From: Sthenelais limicola
Lineage: Eukaryota; Annelida; Polychaeta; Phyllodocida; Sigalionidae
DNA: 64,000 nucleotides
Assembly (NCBI GenBank): GCA_942159475.1
Contig: OW804102.1
Coordinates: 28,216,873-28,280,872 of the forward strand
Reading direction: 5' to 3'
Shown here: one piece after another, positions 20,618 through 32,400 of the stretch
Numbering within the stretch: the stretch's first letter is position 1
How the letters are laid out: each line of letters starts with the position of its first letter
Program-made: the position numbers and the translations under genes
Notes under the pieces: generated by a model
Told to the model about the DNA's origin: nothing
What the model saw: the letters and a program-made list of their open reading frames with translations, nothing else
Database searches by the model: none

Positions 20618-20847
20618 GGTGAAATCGCCAGAAACTGTACAATTGGCAGCTCTACACATTTAGCAAATTCGGCAAAACTCGGCTGAAAAATGGTACCTAT
20701 ATCTATACATATATGTTGTGCTGTGTTGCTTTCAAAAACCTGTCTGGCTGTGTTGAACTGTATTTCGAAACTTAATTTTGTCTTAAATTAGGGTTATTTA
20801 AGAGGATTGTTGAAGGCGAATTGTACATTTTTTGACAATGTGACCCA
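20618..20847 (+). mobile_element. MITE family A (A5)
   Basis: The left end is the GGGTGAAATCGCCAGAAA variant and the right end is TGACAATGTGACCC. The interior keeps GAACTGTATTTCGAAAC and GAAGGCGAATTGTACATT. Confidence 0.8.
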
Positions 20848-21536
20848 CTAACCCCATCAAACACTCATCACAACTAGACAGCACATACTTGGTTCAGATA
20901 TGAAAGTGAGCAAATGCATAATATTAACATCGTCCTTGCAATAGGCCTATATATATATATATATAATGAAATGTCTCAAGGATATCACAGAAGACCTTCA
21001 GCTGTTCAGATTTTCTGCGCCATCAAGGAATTAATATTCAACCATATATAGCAAAGTTACTCAAATAATTAGGAAAATTCTGCTACTAATTAGCCCTTGG
21101 AACACTTCAGTATATAAATCACTAATGACTATGTTCATTTAAAAAAAGAAACACTTTAGTCCAAATGATAAAAACAGGAACCGTACCGTTCTAAAACAAC
21201 ATCAAAGTAGGTATCCAATTGTGTTTTATATCGGATGGAATAATGCATCTATTGTAGTTCTGTGCGCATCATACAATGGGGAACAATGCATAGTGAAATA
21301 CAGGCACACAAAGGTACCCGTGTATCAGTGTATCCGCCATTGTTCACTTTTTCTTCCTCAAGAAACACGTTGTCTATGAACAGAAGGGCCTTGTTCTTTC
21401 CCCGACAAACAGATCATGCAAACATAACTCTGTCCTTAACTAGTATAATAAAATAAGATAATGAGAATAGAAAGAAGATGTTCTTATTACTTGATTTACA
21501 TGAACATATTGTGTTGGTGTGTGGGTGGGGGGGGGA
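20848..21536. other. Non-coding DNA
   Basis: A (TA)n microsatellite lies near 20949-20966 and a G-run near 21525-21534. Nothing else recognised. Confidence 0.4.
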
Positions 21537-21610
21537 ATCAGATCTTCAGAAAATTTACAATCGGCAGCTCTACACATTTAGTAAATTCTGCTAAATTAGG
21601 CTGAAAAAAG
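21537..21610 (+). mobile_element. MITE family A, left part (A6), split by a retroposon
   Basis: Left end ATCAGATCTTCAGAAAATTT and the TAAATTCTGCTAAATTAGGC block, then interrupted at 21611. A short right part resumes at about 21792-21830 (GTATTTGGTATGGCATTGAT). The 3' terminus is missing. Confidence 0.75.
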
Positions 21611-21791
21611 GGTGAGTGAGTGAGATTGGTTTCTTTACGCCCTTATCAACACATTTAATATGGTTATATCAAGGGCGGGAGAGCTGAGAGGGAGGCAGTT
21701 TATGATCATACCCAGGAAATAGAAATAGAAAAGAAGGGAGAGAGACAGAGAAAAGAGACAGAAAGGCACTTTATGGTCTTACCCAGGACCA
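21611..21791 (-). mobile_element. Short retroposon with (TCAC)n tail, copy b
   Basis: Reverse orientation, with the tail visible as GGTGAGTGAGTGAG at the left. It is inserted inside MITE A6 and is therefore younger than that copy. Confidence 0.8.
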
Positions 21792-21830
21792 GGAATGTAT
21801 TTGGTATGGCATTGATTCAAACAGTCTGGC

Positions 21831-22282
21831 CAGCTTTTTCTAGTAATCGACTAATCTTTGTAGGCAGTAAATCAGGATTCTCTGAGAATAGCATTATCTA
21901 TGTAATATAATTCCTGAACAAAATAATCTAAACTCAAAAAATGTTTGTATTAGCCTGTTGTACATGTCTCAGCCCCTTGACTCATTATAGACTGAGAAAT
22001 GGCCGCCAGCAGTACCTTCCCACTGTCAGACTAGCTATGTTGCACTATATGATAAATGGCAGACCAGCCTTTTTGCCAGAAGTAATTCTATCAAGTAAGG
22101 CTTTTTAAGTTGAGACGCTTTCTGCTGGGAGCCTACTGTCACTAACACATGTTCTTCAAATACAAGGTTTCTCTTACATTCTAATAACAATTGACTTTTT
22201 ATCTTTTCCAGGTGAGCGGAGACAATATGTTGAGCGCTGCTTGCTAATGCACATATAAAGCAAACGTCTGCACATGTGTATA
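21831..22282. other. Non-coding DNA
   Basis: No gene or repeat recognised. Confidence 0.35.
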
Positions 22283-22526
22283 TGGGTCAGATCGTCAGAA
22301 AATGCACAAATCGCCTTCACAAATTCTCTCAAATAACCCAAATTTAAGTAATACAAAAGCTTCAAAATATAGTTTTAAATAGCAGAACATATATAATCCT
22401 AAAACAATACAATACTAAATATACTCAGATATATCTAGTATTCATTCATCGTTTATCAGGTTAATTTAACAGAAATTGCTAAATGTGTAGAGCTGCCAAT
22501 TGTGCATTTTCTGAAAATCTGACCCG
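22283..22526 (-). mobile_element. MITE family A (A7)
   Basis: Full-length reverse-oriented copy, ends TGGGTCAGATCGTCAGAAAA and TTCTGAAAATCTGACCCG. It is flanked by TATA on both sides, consistent with insertion at TA. Confidence 0.85.
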
Positions 22527-23740
22527 TATATGTATGTAGGTAAGTGTCTAGCGATACTCGTGTCATAAGCTGGGCAATCGATGATCTCACTTGAGTGCGT
22601 CCCAGAACACGTCTGCGAAGGCAACAAAAAGGCAATAGAAAATTTACATCGCTGCCGATTTGAAGATTTAGATGCTTCAGATTCTTGTCAACATAATATG
22701 GTATATTGCCTTGGAAAAATGTTATTCTCTGCGACATATCGTCAAAAGCATTTACTTAACACTTCTGCTGGTTGGTTACGTTAAAATTTAATGTTAGATA
22801 TTATTGTATTTCTTTGAAAGTTTCCATTATCAGATTTGGGTCCGGATATCTGCAAATCACTGGCCAGGTTTTTTTTATGATGAAATTTTATTTTTAACAA
22901 AATTAATTATAGGGCACCTTTCTTGTGCATTGTGAAAAATCACATTGGGAAAGATACTTTTAGTCAACCGTATGAGAAGTTGTTTTGAATTCTCAAAAGG
23001 ATTTATTAACTTTGTGAGCACAATAATATACTGTCCAAAGAAACTATGCAATTATTCTGCACCCATTCTAATTGCTTAAATTTGCATGAGAAACTATGCA
23101 TACCAATCCCATATCTTGGGAATGGAACGTTGTAGCATAGCAGTAGGAAATAATAAAACAAAATTAAGAAAAGAAAAGGTGTATCTGCAATATAAAAATC
23201 TAAAATGTGTGAAAAAGATGAAACTGTAGAAGCAAGATTTAAATGAGACAAGACGAGATTTCTGTATCATGCAACAATAGGAGACTACATACCTAACCAT
23301 AATTAAAATGCATCAATCTGGCTATCTCTACACCCATCCCTATAGATATCATATATATCCATGGTCTGAAGTGTTATCTTTATCACTATATATGTGCCCA
23401 CAAAGCAGTACATACAATACAGCCCTGTATAGCCCAGTATACACAGTAGATAGTGGTGTGAGGAGGGGGAGGGGACGACACATCACAGAGCGGCTGATTG
23501 ACAGGAGAAAGGTGATATCTAATGACCCTAGTCTTGGCTTCACTTTGATGTAGGCTTGGGTTATGGATGGGGATGTATTATCACAGGCCTGGAATGCCCC
23601 CCATACATGTATCATGTCAATATAGCCATTGGCAGGTACTCCGAGCCTTCTTACTGTGCTCCAGCTAGAGGTGGGGGTTCAGGGGAGGGATATCCAGCTA
23701 GAGTAGGGCCCTTAAATGTTTCATCAACTTATAAACATAT
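22527..23740. other. Non-coding DNA
   Basis: No supported gene in this 1.2 kb. Several short frames exist on both strands without family signatures. Confidence 0.4.
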
Positions 23741-24366
23741 GTCATGTGTTATAATGAGGCACAAGTCACAAAGTTGATATTTTTTAAGTCTTTTATTCAG
23801 AAGATGTCTTCGTGGGATTATTTTCATTTTTGAGGCGCTTAACGCTGTTTAGACAATGTACTAGATATGGGTCAGATTTTCAGAAAATGTAAAATTGGCA
23901 GCTATGCACATTTAGGAAATTCTGTTAAATTAGGCTGCAATTTCCTCAATACCTGGTATAATCTGGAAATTCTGTTAAATTAGGCTGCAATTTCCTCAAT
24001 ACCTGGTATATTCGAGTATATTCAGCATTGCATTAATTCTAGCAATCTCTTTGGTTAAGTTGAACTGTATTTTAAACTTTATTTTTGGCTGAAAATTGGG
24101 TTATTTGAGAAGATTGGAAGTTGAATTTTACATCAGACCCATATATGCTTGTATTTCTAAAGCCTCCAATAAGAGTACATTTAGATATTTTACTAGCGAT
24201 AGTCCACTCAGAAATATTGGACACTTGTTTTCCAACAATACATAGATCACACTTAAAATATAGAAATAGTTATTTATCCATCATTGGAATCCTGCTAGAT
24301 ATTATCTTCAAATATAGTTGTATCTCAAAATCAATTTTGTGTGACTTCTGACTCATTTTCCTATAA
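23741..24366. repeat. Repeat family B (B2), interrupted by a MITE
   Basis: Ends are inverted: ATGAGGCACAAGTCACAAAG on the left, and TGACTTCTGACTCATTTTCC on the right as its reverse complement. Without the MITE at 23868-24141 the element would be about 350 bp. This pairing shows that family B has terminal inverted repeats. Confidence 0.6.
23868..24141 (+). mobile_element. MITE family A (A8), with internal tandem duplication
   Basis: Starts GGGTCAGATTTTCAGAAAAT and ends ACATCAGACCC. A block of about 50 bp (GGAAATTCTGTTAAATTAGG ... ACCTGGTATA) is repeated twice in tandem near 23918-24011. The terminal GGCGAATTGTACATTTTCTG block is partly lost. Confidence 0.8.
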
Positions 24367-24611
24367 GATATATTTTATTCAACCAGTAAATAACACTTCA
24401 AGTGCCATTTGCATTTTGGGGGTCGTGGGATGAATTGCCTGCTCGGTGACTTAATAGGTGGATGGAATTGACATTATACAAATGTGTTAGCTTGGTATTG
24501 TAGGGACTGTCCTTGTGACTCGTTCTTGACGTAAAGGTCTACCATAGTTGTTAAGTCATTTGGTCTCATTTAGATATCGGTTATTCTTCACTGATTAAAC
24601 CGCTAGGACAG

Positions 24612-24650
24612 CCCCCTCCCCCCCCCCCCCCCCCCCCCACACACACACAA
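24612..24650 (+). repeat. Poly(C) and (AC)n simple repeat
   Basis: A run of about 20 or more C follows CCCCCTCC, then ACACACACAC. It lies immediately before MITE A9. Confidence 0.85.
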
Positions 24651-24811
24651 GGGTTAAATTTTCAGAAAATGCACAATTGGCAGCTCTTCACATTTAGTAA
24701 TTTCTGCTGAATTAAGCTTATAAACGATGAATACTAGGTATATCTGAGTATATTTAGTATTGTATTGTTTTAGAATATATAATAATTTTATGTTCTGCTA
24801 TTTTAAACTAG
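24651..24811 (+). mobile_element. MITE family A, left part (A9)
   Basis: GGGTTAAATTTTCAGAAAAT to TGTTCTGCTATTTTAAACTA. The right half is missing. Confidence 0.75.
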
Positions 24812-24978
24812 TGTAATGTATATATACATAGGTATTGTATTCAGTTGACCACAGGTGGCGTCATGCGCACGCTCACCGGTACCTACCTCAACTCATTCAT
24901 TCTCTACCTTACCTTCAACCTGTCGACACGGAAAATCCGATATTTGTTGTATAAAAATTTCTGAAAGAAAGTTCCTGA

Positions 24979-24982
24979 CATA
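24979..24982. repeat. Target-site duplication CATA (left) of the LTR element
   Basis: CATA directly precedes the left LTR. The same four bases follow the right LTR at 36854-36857. An alternative 5-bp reading, ACATA, needs the LTR to end one base earlier. Confidence 0.75.
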
Positions 24983-25417
24983 TGTAGTGATTCGCACGGC
25001 TTAACACGAATAAACAAAGAGACAACAAAGAGTGTTTGCTCCCCTTCTGGTTTATTTATCCAGTTCCATGGTCAAGGCTTGACCCTGATCCGGATCCACT
25101 ACCACAGGGTAGGGCATACGGATCTGCACACACGGCTGGTGTGAGACTCTCAAGGGATCCAAAGGATCAGCACATAATAGTGGGGTAAAACATAAGGTAT
25201 AAAACAGCAGTGAAACTGAAGTAAATGTAAGAGATACAAACGGAATACATCACGAGTCCGGTTTGTAACAGAACATAACATAAAGGGTAGATAATAGAGG
25301 TTTAGAGATAAATGATATGTAATGCAAGCCTTACAGACTGCAACACCTCTAGAGTTAATGAAGTGCACTAATCCCTTCTGGATAAGCTGCACTGTGGAGG
25401 ATTGCAGAACTACTACA
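24983..25417 (-). repeat. 3' LTR (left), 435 bp
   Basis: Plus-strand ends TGTAGTGATTCG and GAACTACTACA, so the LTR runs TG...CA on either strand. An AATAAA polyadenylation signal lies on the minus strand at 25051-25056, about 70 nt from the 3' end. Confidence 0.95.
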
Positions 25418-25436
25418 ATACCCCCCCCCTTTTTTC
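25418..25436 (-). other. Polypurine tract
   Basis: On the minus strand a run of A then G, followed by TAT, ends at the 3' LTR. This is the expected plus-strand primer site. Its position also confirms the element's orientation. Confidence 0.85.
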
Positions 25437-25956
25437 AGATTTTTAAAAACCCCATTGAAAAATCGGCAAGTAAGAGCAAAATGGATATATATAAGAACAA
25501 GAGAATTATCATTGCGGACCTGTAACCAAATAGTTAAATAAAGCTTTAGTAAAAGTACACAAAGGAGCATATTGTGTCCTAGCTACAAAGTTAACAAGTA
25601 CAGGTCGCTACATCTCTAAGTAAAACATCCAAAAACACAAGTCACGGCAGTATAAAGTTCAAAAATGGTACAAGCAGGAGCATAAGGTGTCCTCACGACT
25701 GTAGGATAACAACATTTCTTTAAGAAATAAAAATATAAATCCCAATCGACAAAAAGGAGCTTCAGAGACCTGCGCACGTAAGAACAATATCTGAACAGTG
25801 TAGTATAAAAATACAAAAATATAAACGAATCCTTAGATACGTTAAAAAGTTTTATCTCGAGAAAAACGATTCAGGAGAAAAAATGTCTTTCAAAAATGGA
25901 ACACAACTGGTTATAATTATGGCAGCAAAAGCAAAACGGCTCAGCAGCAAAAACCT

Positions 25957-28371
25957 TTACAGGCGGGTGGACTCAGTTCCGTCCGTCATATGGGCGTCCG
26001 GATCCGCACGACCAGCAGTTCCTTGTGGAGGAACTTCCGTCTCGGGTGCTGGGGCTGTTTGGTTCGCCTGAGGTAGAGAATACAGCCAATGGGGGATCAA
26101 CGGATCCGCAGATGGTTGAGGAGGAACCACTGGAGGTTGAGGAACAACCAATCCCGCCTGGGCAGAAAGTTGTTGGATCCACCGACTCATTTGCTGTAGC
26201 TGAGGGAGAATGGCCGGACCAGCGACGGGTACGGTAGCTGCTGCTGGAGGCTGCTGGGCAGGGTCCGGAAGGGCGGACGTCTGGGCCGGATTAGACACAA
26301 CCACTTCTGTTGGGGTAGCCGACCTAGTGTCATCATCTAGGCTGGCTCTGAGGCGACAGTTGGCCTCTCTTAGTGTCTGAATGGTGGCGTCCTTCTCAGC
26401 AGCGGACTGCTTCATTTCTTCCACCAACTTCTCCAACCCACGATTGGCGTCCCTGAGATCCCCAAGCTCAGCCACGGATTGGCGGACGCTGTCCACGGAC
26501 TGCAAAGGTCCAACCATCTCCTGCAGGATACCATGAAGCTGAACTCGAGCTTCATCGGCCGCAACACAAACTTGGGTGAGGGCATCACTCACCACAGTCT
26601 CCACCCGAGTGACTAGCTCAGAAGCAGCTCCGGATGAAGGGAGACCTTCCAGCAAGTCCTCCATCCACTTCTGAGTCCTGCGCGATACTCGCTTCGCTGG
26701 AGGAGCACACTGTTCAAGCCTTTCCTCAGAAGCTACTGAACGTCCACGCTTCCTACGATCGGGAGGGTTCCTCGATCCGGATTCGGAAGCAACAGGGGAC
26801 TCACAAGCAGATTTGGCGCTTCCAGCAGCCGAAGAAGGCTTGGTGTAATGGCCTCCGTCCTGCCTACCAGGATTCCTGACGCTCTCCGTAGATCCGGCTT
26901 TGGATCCACCTAGCCCTCTCTTCCCTCGAGTGCTCTTCCTCATGACTCGAAGATGTTGCTCAGCCATATACGTCATGCGCTGGAACGAGCCATGAGGTCG
27001 AACCGAAGGCATCACGGTCACAATCTTGTCAAGGGCCTCTTTCCGGGTGAGGTGATGCTGAAGAACTTCCCCATTCATTAGGTGCTGGACCAGTTCCACA
27101 CGCCTGTCCAGGACTTGTTGGCAGCGCGGGAACGGACAGATCCAGACCTCGATGAACGGGGAGTGTTCCTCACACAGGTGGCGGAATAGGCGTTCCCTAG
27201 TCCGGTACACCCTAACACCTTCCGGATTCAGCACCAAGTACCTGCAGACCAGGAACGGGCACCTGAATCCGGGTTCCCAGAGACAGTGTGAGCTGGCGAT
27301 CTTCTGGTAAGTTTCAGAATCCATGGCGTCTGCACGAACATGCTCAGGCCAGATATGGCTCTCATATCGGGACATCTGAGAGTCATTGAACTCCTTTTCC
27401 TCGGAATCAGACTCAGGGCAAGTAAATACCACTGATCCGGGTTGGTCTGCATCCGGGTTCATGGGAACCACTTCACTAGACGAATCTAGCTCCAGTCTGA
27501 AGTCCTCCACAGATCCCCTTCTGCCAACCTGAGCAGTCCGTCTCTCAGCGCGATGGATGTGACGCTTCTTTATCACAGATTTCTTTTTCTGGGTGGTCTT
27601 AGGCTCTGCCGAAGACCCTGTGCCTGTGGCACGCTTCACTGGACTCAGCCTAGCCGACCTCCTGGAGCTGGAACCAGATGTCTTGCTAGTGGATGGCTGG
27701 TCCACATCCTTGTCTGTCCTTGAACGGTCTTTCTTGGGTTGGTCCTTCTTGGCTGACCTTCCCTCATCAGTACTCTTTTCAGTCTTTTTCCGGGTAATAC
27801 TGGTCTCAGAGGGAGCACCTTTCGACCTTGAAGGTCGACGGACCACAGACTCAGGCTGAGTCTCAATCCTCATACGTCCACTGGCAGTTTGGCGGACGCT
27901 AGGGCTCCTACCTCTATTGCTGCGGTGGTTAGGGTAAGGAGAGACAGAACGGCTCCTGTCTGGCAAACCGGTCTCACCCGACCTAAGCAGCTTCCGGGGG
28001 GAAGCGGATTTCCGTCCGGACCGTCTCGGCGACGTCCGCTCATGCCTTACAGAGCCAAAGCTCTGGCTGCCCGAAGGCCTGGGTCCATTCCGGTCCGGAT
28101 CGTCCGGTGCCGCTTGGGTCACATCCATGTCCTCTTCGTCACTGCGTAGGGGTTGAATCTCTGTACCCAGAGGCTTGGGTCCCTCCGGATCGGAGTCCAG
28201 CGCATCAATGATGGCCTGGTTGGCCGGGTCGAGGTAGAGGAGGTCCGCAACACCCTCACGTAAGAGCTCACGCTCCTGCTCGGGAGAAATGTCCTCGTCA
28301 CCCTCCGACTTCTTGTCCAACCCCAAGGGATCCTTCTGGTTAGGAAGCCCTTCCTTGGTTCGGTCCGTCAT
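25957..28371 (-). CDS. Third ORF of the gypsy element: zinc-finger, coiled-coil protein
   Basis: An 804-residue protein after pol, where env would lie in a retrovirus. No signal peptide or membrane segment is visible, so it is not an envelope-type protein. Residues 1-90 are acidic. About 95-290 are rich in Arg, Ser and Lys. Residues 371-440 hold two C2H2-like fingers: Cys371, Cys376, His398, His403, then Cys412, Cys417, His430 and His439/440. Residues 585-680 form a heptad-like coiled coil (LEKLVEEMKQSAAEKDATIQ). About 690-780 are Pro/Gln/Ala-rich. This suggests nucleic-acid binding and self-association. Expression probably needs splicing or a separate promoter, since 1.07 kb separates it from pol. 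The ATG chosen is the first in frame and is followed by an uninterrupted frame. No function is assigned. Confidence 0.85.
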   Translation of the reverse strand: MTDRTKEGLPNQKDPLGLDKKSEGDEDISPEQERELLREGVADLLYLDPANQAIIDALDSDPEGPKPLGTEIQPLRSDEEDMDVTQAAPDDPDRNGPRPSGSQSFGSVRHERTSPRRSGRKSASPRKLLRSGETGLPDRSRSVSPYPNHRSNRGRSPSVRQTASGRMRIETQPESVVRRPSRSKGAPSETSITRKKTEKSTDEGRSAKKDQPKKDRSRTDKDVDQPSTSKTSGSSSRRSARLSPVKRATGTGSSAEPKTTQKKKSVIKKRHIHRAERRTAQVGRRGSVEDFRLELDSSSEVVPMNPDADQPGSVVFTCPESDSEEKEFNDSQMSRYESHIWPEHVRADAMDSETYQKIASSHCLWEPGFRCPFLVCRYLVLNPEGVRVYRTRERLFRHLCEEHSPFIEVWICPFPRCQQVLDRRVELVQHLMNGEVLQHHLTRKEALDKIVTVMPSVRPHGSFQRMTYMAEQHLRVMRKSTRGKRGLGGSKAGSTESVRNPGRQDGGHYTKPSSAAGSAKSACESPVASESGSRNPPDRRKRGRSVASEERLEQCAPPAKRVSRRTQKWMEDLLEGLPSSGAASELVTRVETVVSDALTQVCVAADEARVQLHGILQEMVGPLQSVDSVRQSVAELGDLRDANRGLEKLVEEMKQSAAEKDATIQTLREANCRLRASLDDDTRSATPTEVVVSNPAQTSALPDPAQQPPAAATVPVAGPAILPQLQQMSRWIQQLSAQAGLVVPQPPVVPPQPSADPLIPHWLYSLPQANQTAPAPETEVPPQGTAGRADPDAHMTDGTESTRL

Positions 28372-29444
28372 CTTTTCTGGTTACTGAAACCCAGGGAAAT
28401 TACAATGTAGAAACAATAGTAAAATCCGCCCTACTACACACACACATAGTACATACAATAAATACAATACCTAAAACTATCTCAACTCATTCTCATTACA
28501 TGAGGCAAAGAGGAGTAGTTTCACGGTCAAAAACATCACAATTTACGAGTAAATTAAGTCCAAGGGAACATGGCTAGCACAGGTGTACTCCTTTTGAGAG
28601 TAGTAGAGGTTGTATTGAACTAAACTATGTTTAGTTTTGGTGTAAAGAGCCACGTATTACCAATACCTTCACTCCATTTATACGGTACGAGCACCGGTGT
28701 CATGGCCGACAAGCATGACTTTCATTCTATACCGGCATGCTAACACCCGCTCAAACTCACAAACAAAACAATTCAAAACTGAAAACTCAGCGTGTCTAGT
28801 ACAAGACAACTTCCCACTAGTGAACTAGTGGTATCTCAGCACATGTCAAGAAAGTCTTAACCCATTTCAACTCACTTCTTTCTGAGGCTAAATCTATCGT
28901 TGGTGTGTTGTTTTGGCCGGAGCAGGAAGTGTACTGAGAAAGGGTGCAACACCACAGCACTCACGCCAGCGTGGTAACTGTAGTTCTCAAATCCGCCACC
29001 GCATTCACCAGCGCCATTTCCCGCTCAAGGCCTTCAAACCAACCCAACCAGTCACACTCTTCTAATAGGTCGTACAGTGATGTAATTTCTGCAGCCTATT
29101 CTGATCTTCCACTTGAGACAAAAGTGGATACCTTGTCCATAAAGCCCAGTATCCACTGCACCGACTTAATAGCAATTTCAACCCAATCTCTGAGTTGATT
29201 CAAGCTTCCCGGGGAGGTCCAGTTCAGCTCGAACACGGGATTCCTCCCAAGCTAAGCCATTCTCAGTTCAGTTTCAATCAAGCCAAACGGACAGTTTGGT
29301 TCTTTCCCGGTCATTTAATTCATATGACAAATTCCTCAAATGCCGTAAAAGGGTGGCCGGACTCCATCCGATCAGTCAACCACCGACTTCTCGTTGTGTA
29401 ATTTTAATGTAGGCCCATCTGGAAAGCCCTACCTGTACTTTAAT
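28372..29444 (-). other. Non-coding gap between pol and ORF3
   Basis: 1.07 kb inside the element with no long frame on the coding strand. It includes a short CA repeat near 28436-28447. It may hold splice signals or a promoter for ORF3, but I could not identify either with confidence. Confidence 0.5.
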
Positions 29445-32400
29445 TTAAGTCCCATACTGCAATCTAGATGGGGCTTTGCGCGTGCGCTTAACCCTTGCAG
29501 CCACTGGTGGAGCACTGTCCGTTGTCTTCTGAGGAGAAATAGGAACATTCGGAGCCACACTCAAAATTTTCCTAGGCCTCCCCCTCCCTCTTTTCGAAGG
29601 CTTAGCAGGATCCGTCACAGCAACAGGGACTGGTTGCTTATTAAATACCAAGTCCGTCTTTGCCTTTGACGGCCTACCAACACGTCTCCTAGAAGGGACA
29701 ACTACTGGAGGAATACTGGGTTTCTTTTCCTTCTTCTTAGCCTTTTTCTTTGACTTAGACTTCCCCTTCTGACCAGTCCGGGCCACAGCAGGATCAGCAT
29801 CGACTGCTCGGTCCGGGCGGACGGGAGGGACGTCTACACCAGAATTCTTCTTGGGTCTGCCTCTAGGCTTAACCCCAACAGTAATCTTGTCTTTTACTTT
29901 CATTTTCGGACACTCAGCACCAGCTAAGACTTTTCCATTCTCCCACCTCAGGATATCTCGTCCAGCCTTCTCTAATTTACGGAATTCTGGGGCTTTTTCC
30001 AAGTTGACTGCCTGGATAGGCCCTGTCTCGTCGAAAGCAGACTTCAGGTAATCAACGTGATACCTGACCAATCCCTCAGTGGTTTCCAATTCATAGGTAG
30101 TACCCCCTATGAATCGGTGCACTTTGAATGGCCCGTCCCATTTGGGACCGAATTTCTTCCCAGCCTTAGGGGGACAGTACCTGTATACCACAGACCCCAC
30201 TTCAAAGCGCCTAGGGCACGCCCGCCTGTCAAAATCCTTCTTTTGGTGCACTGCGGCAACGCCAAGGTTATCTCTGACAAACTGATGTCCCTCTCTCATC
30301 CACTGTCTCACATTTTCCACGTACGCCAAGTGACAAGGAAAATCCAGTCCTCCTGGTTCTACTCCATGGACTAAATCCACAGGAGTCACAAGCTCTGAGC
30401 CAAAGACTACCGAATTAGGTGTACACAACGTACTCGCATGCACAGTCCCCCTGTAAGCGTGAGCTATACATGGAACAAGCAAATCCCAATCCGTCTCCGA
30501 ATAGTCAGTCAGGCAAGAGAGCTGCTCAACCAAAACTCGGTTAAATCTCTCCGCCTGTCCATTCGACCGAGGCCTGTATGGTAGAGTGGTCAGTTTCTCT
30601 ACCCCTAACATCTCCAACAAACTCCTCAACAGTAGTGATCTGAATTCGGGAGCTCCGTCCGTCTGCAGCGAAACCGGACAACCGAATCTCAGGATCCATT
30701 CCCTGAATAGAACATCAGCACACCTCTCAGCCGTGTGATCCGGCATAGGATATGCTTCAGCCCACTTCGAGAAATGATCCATCACCACCATCACATAGTT
30801 GTTGCCTCTAGGGGTAGTTTTAAATGGACCAATAATGTCCAAGGCCAACCTACTCCACCTTTCACCATGGATCTCCTTCTTAAGCGGTGTTATGCCACAT
30901 CCTCCTCTCGTTTTCCGCATACTGCAGGCAGGGCAAGCCCTCAACCATCGTTTCAAATCATACCGCATTCCAGGCCAAAAATATTTCATCTTTGCCTTCC
31001 AGCTGGTCTTGAATTCTCCATAATGGCCTTCCAATCCGGAACCATGCAAGGAACGGAAGATGTCACTTCTCATTGAGGCAGGAATTATCTTCCTGACGTA
31101 CGTCTGTCCAGTGTTCTTACGCAACCAACGGAAGCATAAAACACCACGGACCATTTCCAATTTGTCTCGGTCACGGACATATACACAGAAGTCCAGTGGC
31201 TCACCAGACAAATTTTCTTTGCTGGGAACCGGACTACTACCATCCAGTATAGCCATAACCCTCTTCAGGAGCGGATCCTCCTGTTGCGCCACCCGGATTT
31301 CGTCCTCCAAAGGACACAAGACAACTGCTTCAGCGATCACAGCATCATGGACACCGCAATCCGTGCAGTCAAGACGTCCACATTTCCTTGTGGGAATCCG
31401 GGACAACCCGTCCGCATTCGTGTGCTTCTTTCCAGCCCGATGAAGTATCATGCTCTGATCCAGGCCGTACTCCTGCAACGTGGTCAACCACCTAGCAAGC
31501 ATATCGGCCGGATCCTTGAAGTTCAGGAGCCAACGGAGGGAAGCATGATCCGTCCTCACGTAATAGTTACGGTTGCCAAGCAAGTAATGCCGGAACTTAT
31601 TCAGGTATGTCAGTACTGCTAACAATTCTCTCTTCGTCGCACAATAATTCCTTTGTGGACGAGTGAGACTGTGGCTAGCATAGCCTAACACAACTTCTTT
31701 TCCATCTTGCATTTGTGACAAGACTCCGGCCATTCCATAGCCACTTGCATCCGTATCTAACACAAAATATCCCTCTCTTCTAGGATAACCAAGGACAGGG
31801 GCTGAAGTCAATAAAGCCTTCGCCGCCTTAAACGCTTCCTCACATTTCGCAGTCCACACTATAGGTTTACTATAGCGCTTCAATCTTCCAGCATCTGAAA
31901 CAATCTGCTGCAGAGGGGCCACAATACCTCCAAAATCCGGCTGGAACTCCCTATAGTAGGAAGCAAAGCCAAGAAATTGTCTAACCTCTTTAGCAGTCTT
32001 AGGGACAGGCCATTCCTGGACTTTCTTGATCTTAGCTGGATCCGCCCGGATCCCGTCACCAGAAACGATTCTGCCCAGATACTTCACTTCCTTGCGGAAG
32101 AACTCGCATTTCTTGGGTTTGAGCTTCAGCCCATACTCTCGAATACGTTCAAGCACCAACTTAAGGTTGTCCGCGCATTCCTGGACGGTTTTTCCAAAAA
32201 CGACCACGTCATCCAGGTAAACCAAACAGGACTTCCAACGCAGTCCGTCCAACATACGGTCCATCATGCGTTGGAAAGTGGCAGGGGCGTTACACAGTCC
32301 AAAGGCCATCACCTTAAACTGGAACAGACCCACACTGGATAAGAAAGCAGTTTTGTGCTTGCTGCCCTCATCCATTGCAACCTGCCAATATCCGGACTCC

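Noticed and set aside
25150..25392. 80-codon frame present in both LTRs
   Set aside because: It lies within the LTR, is identical because the LTRs are copies, and has no family signature.
25957..28371. Third ORF as a retroviral-type envelope
   Set aside because: No signal peptide, membrane segment or cleavage-site pattern is visible; zinc-finger and coiled-coil features dominate.
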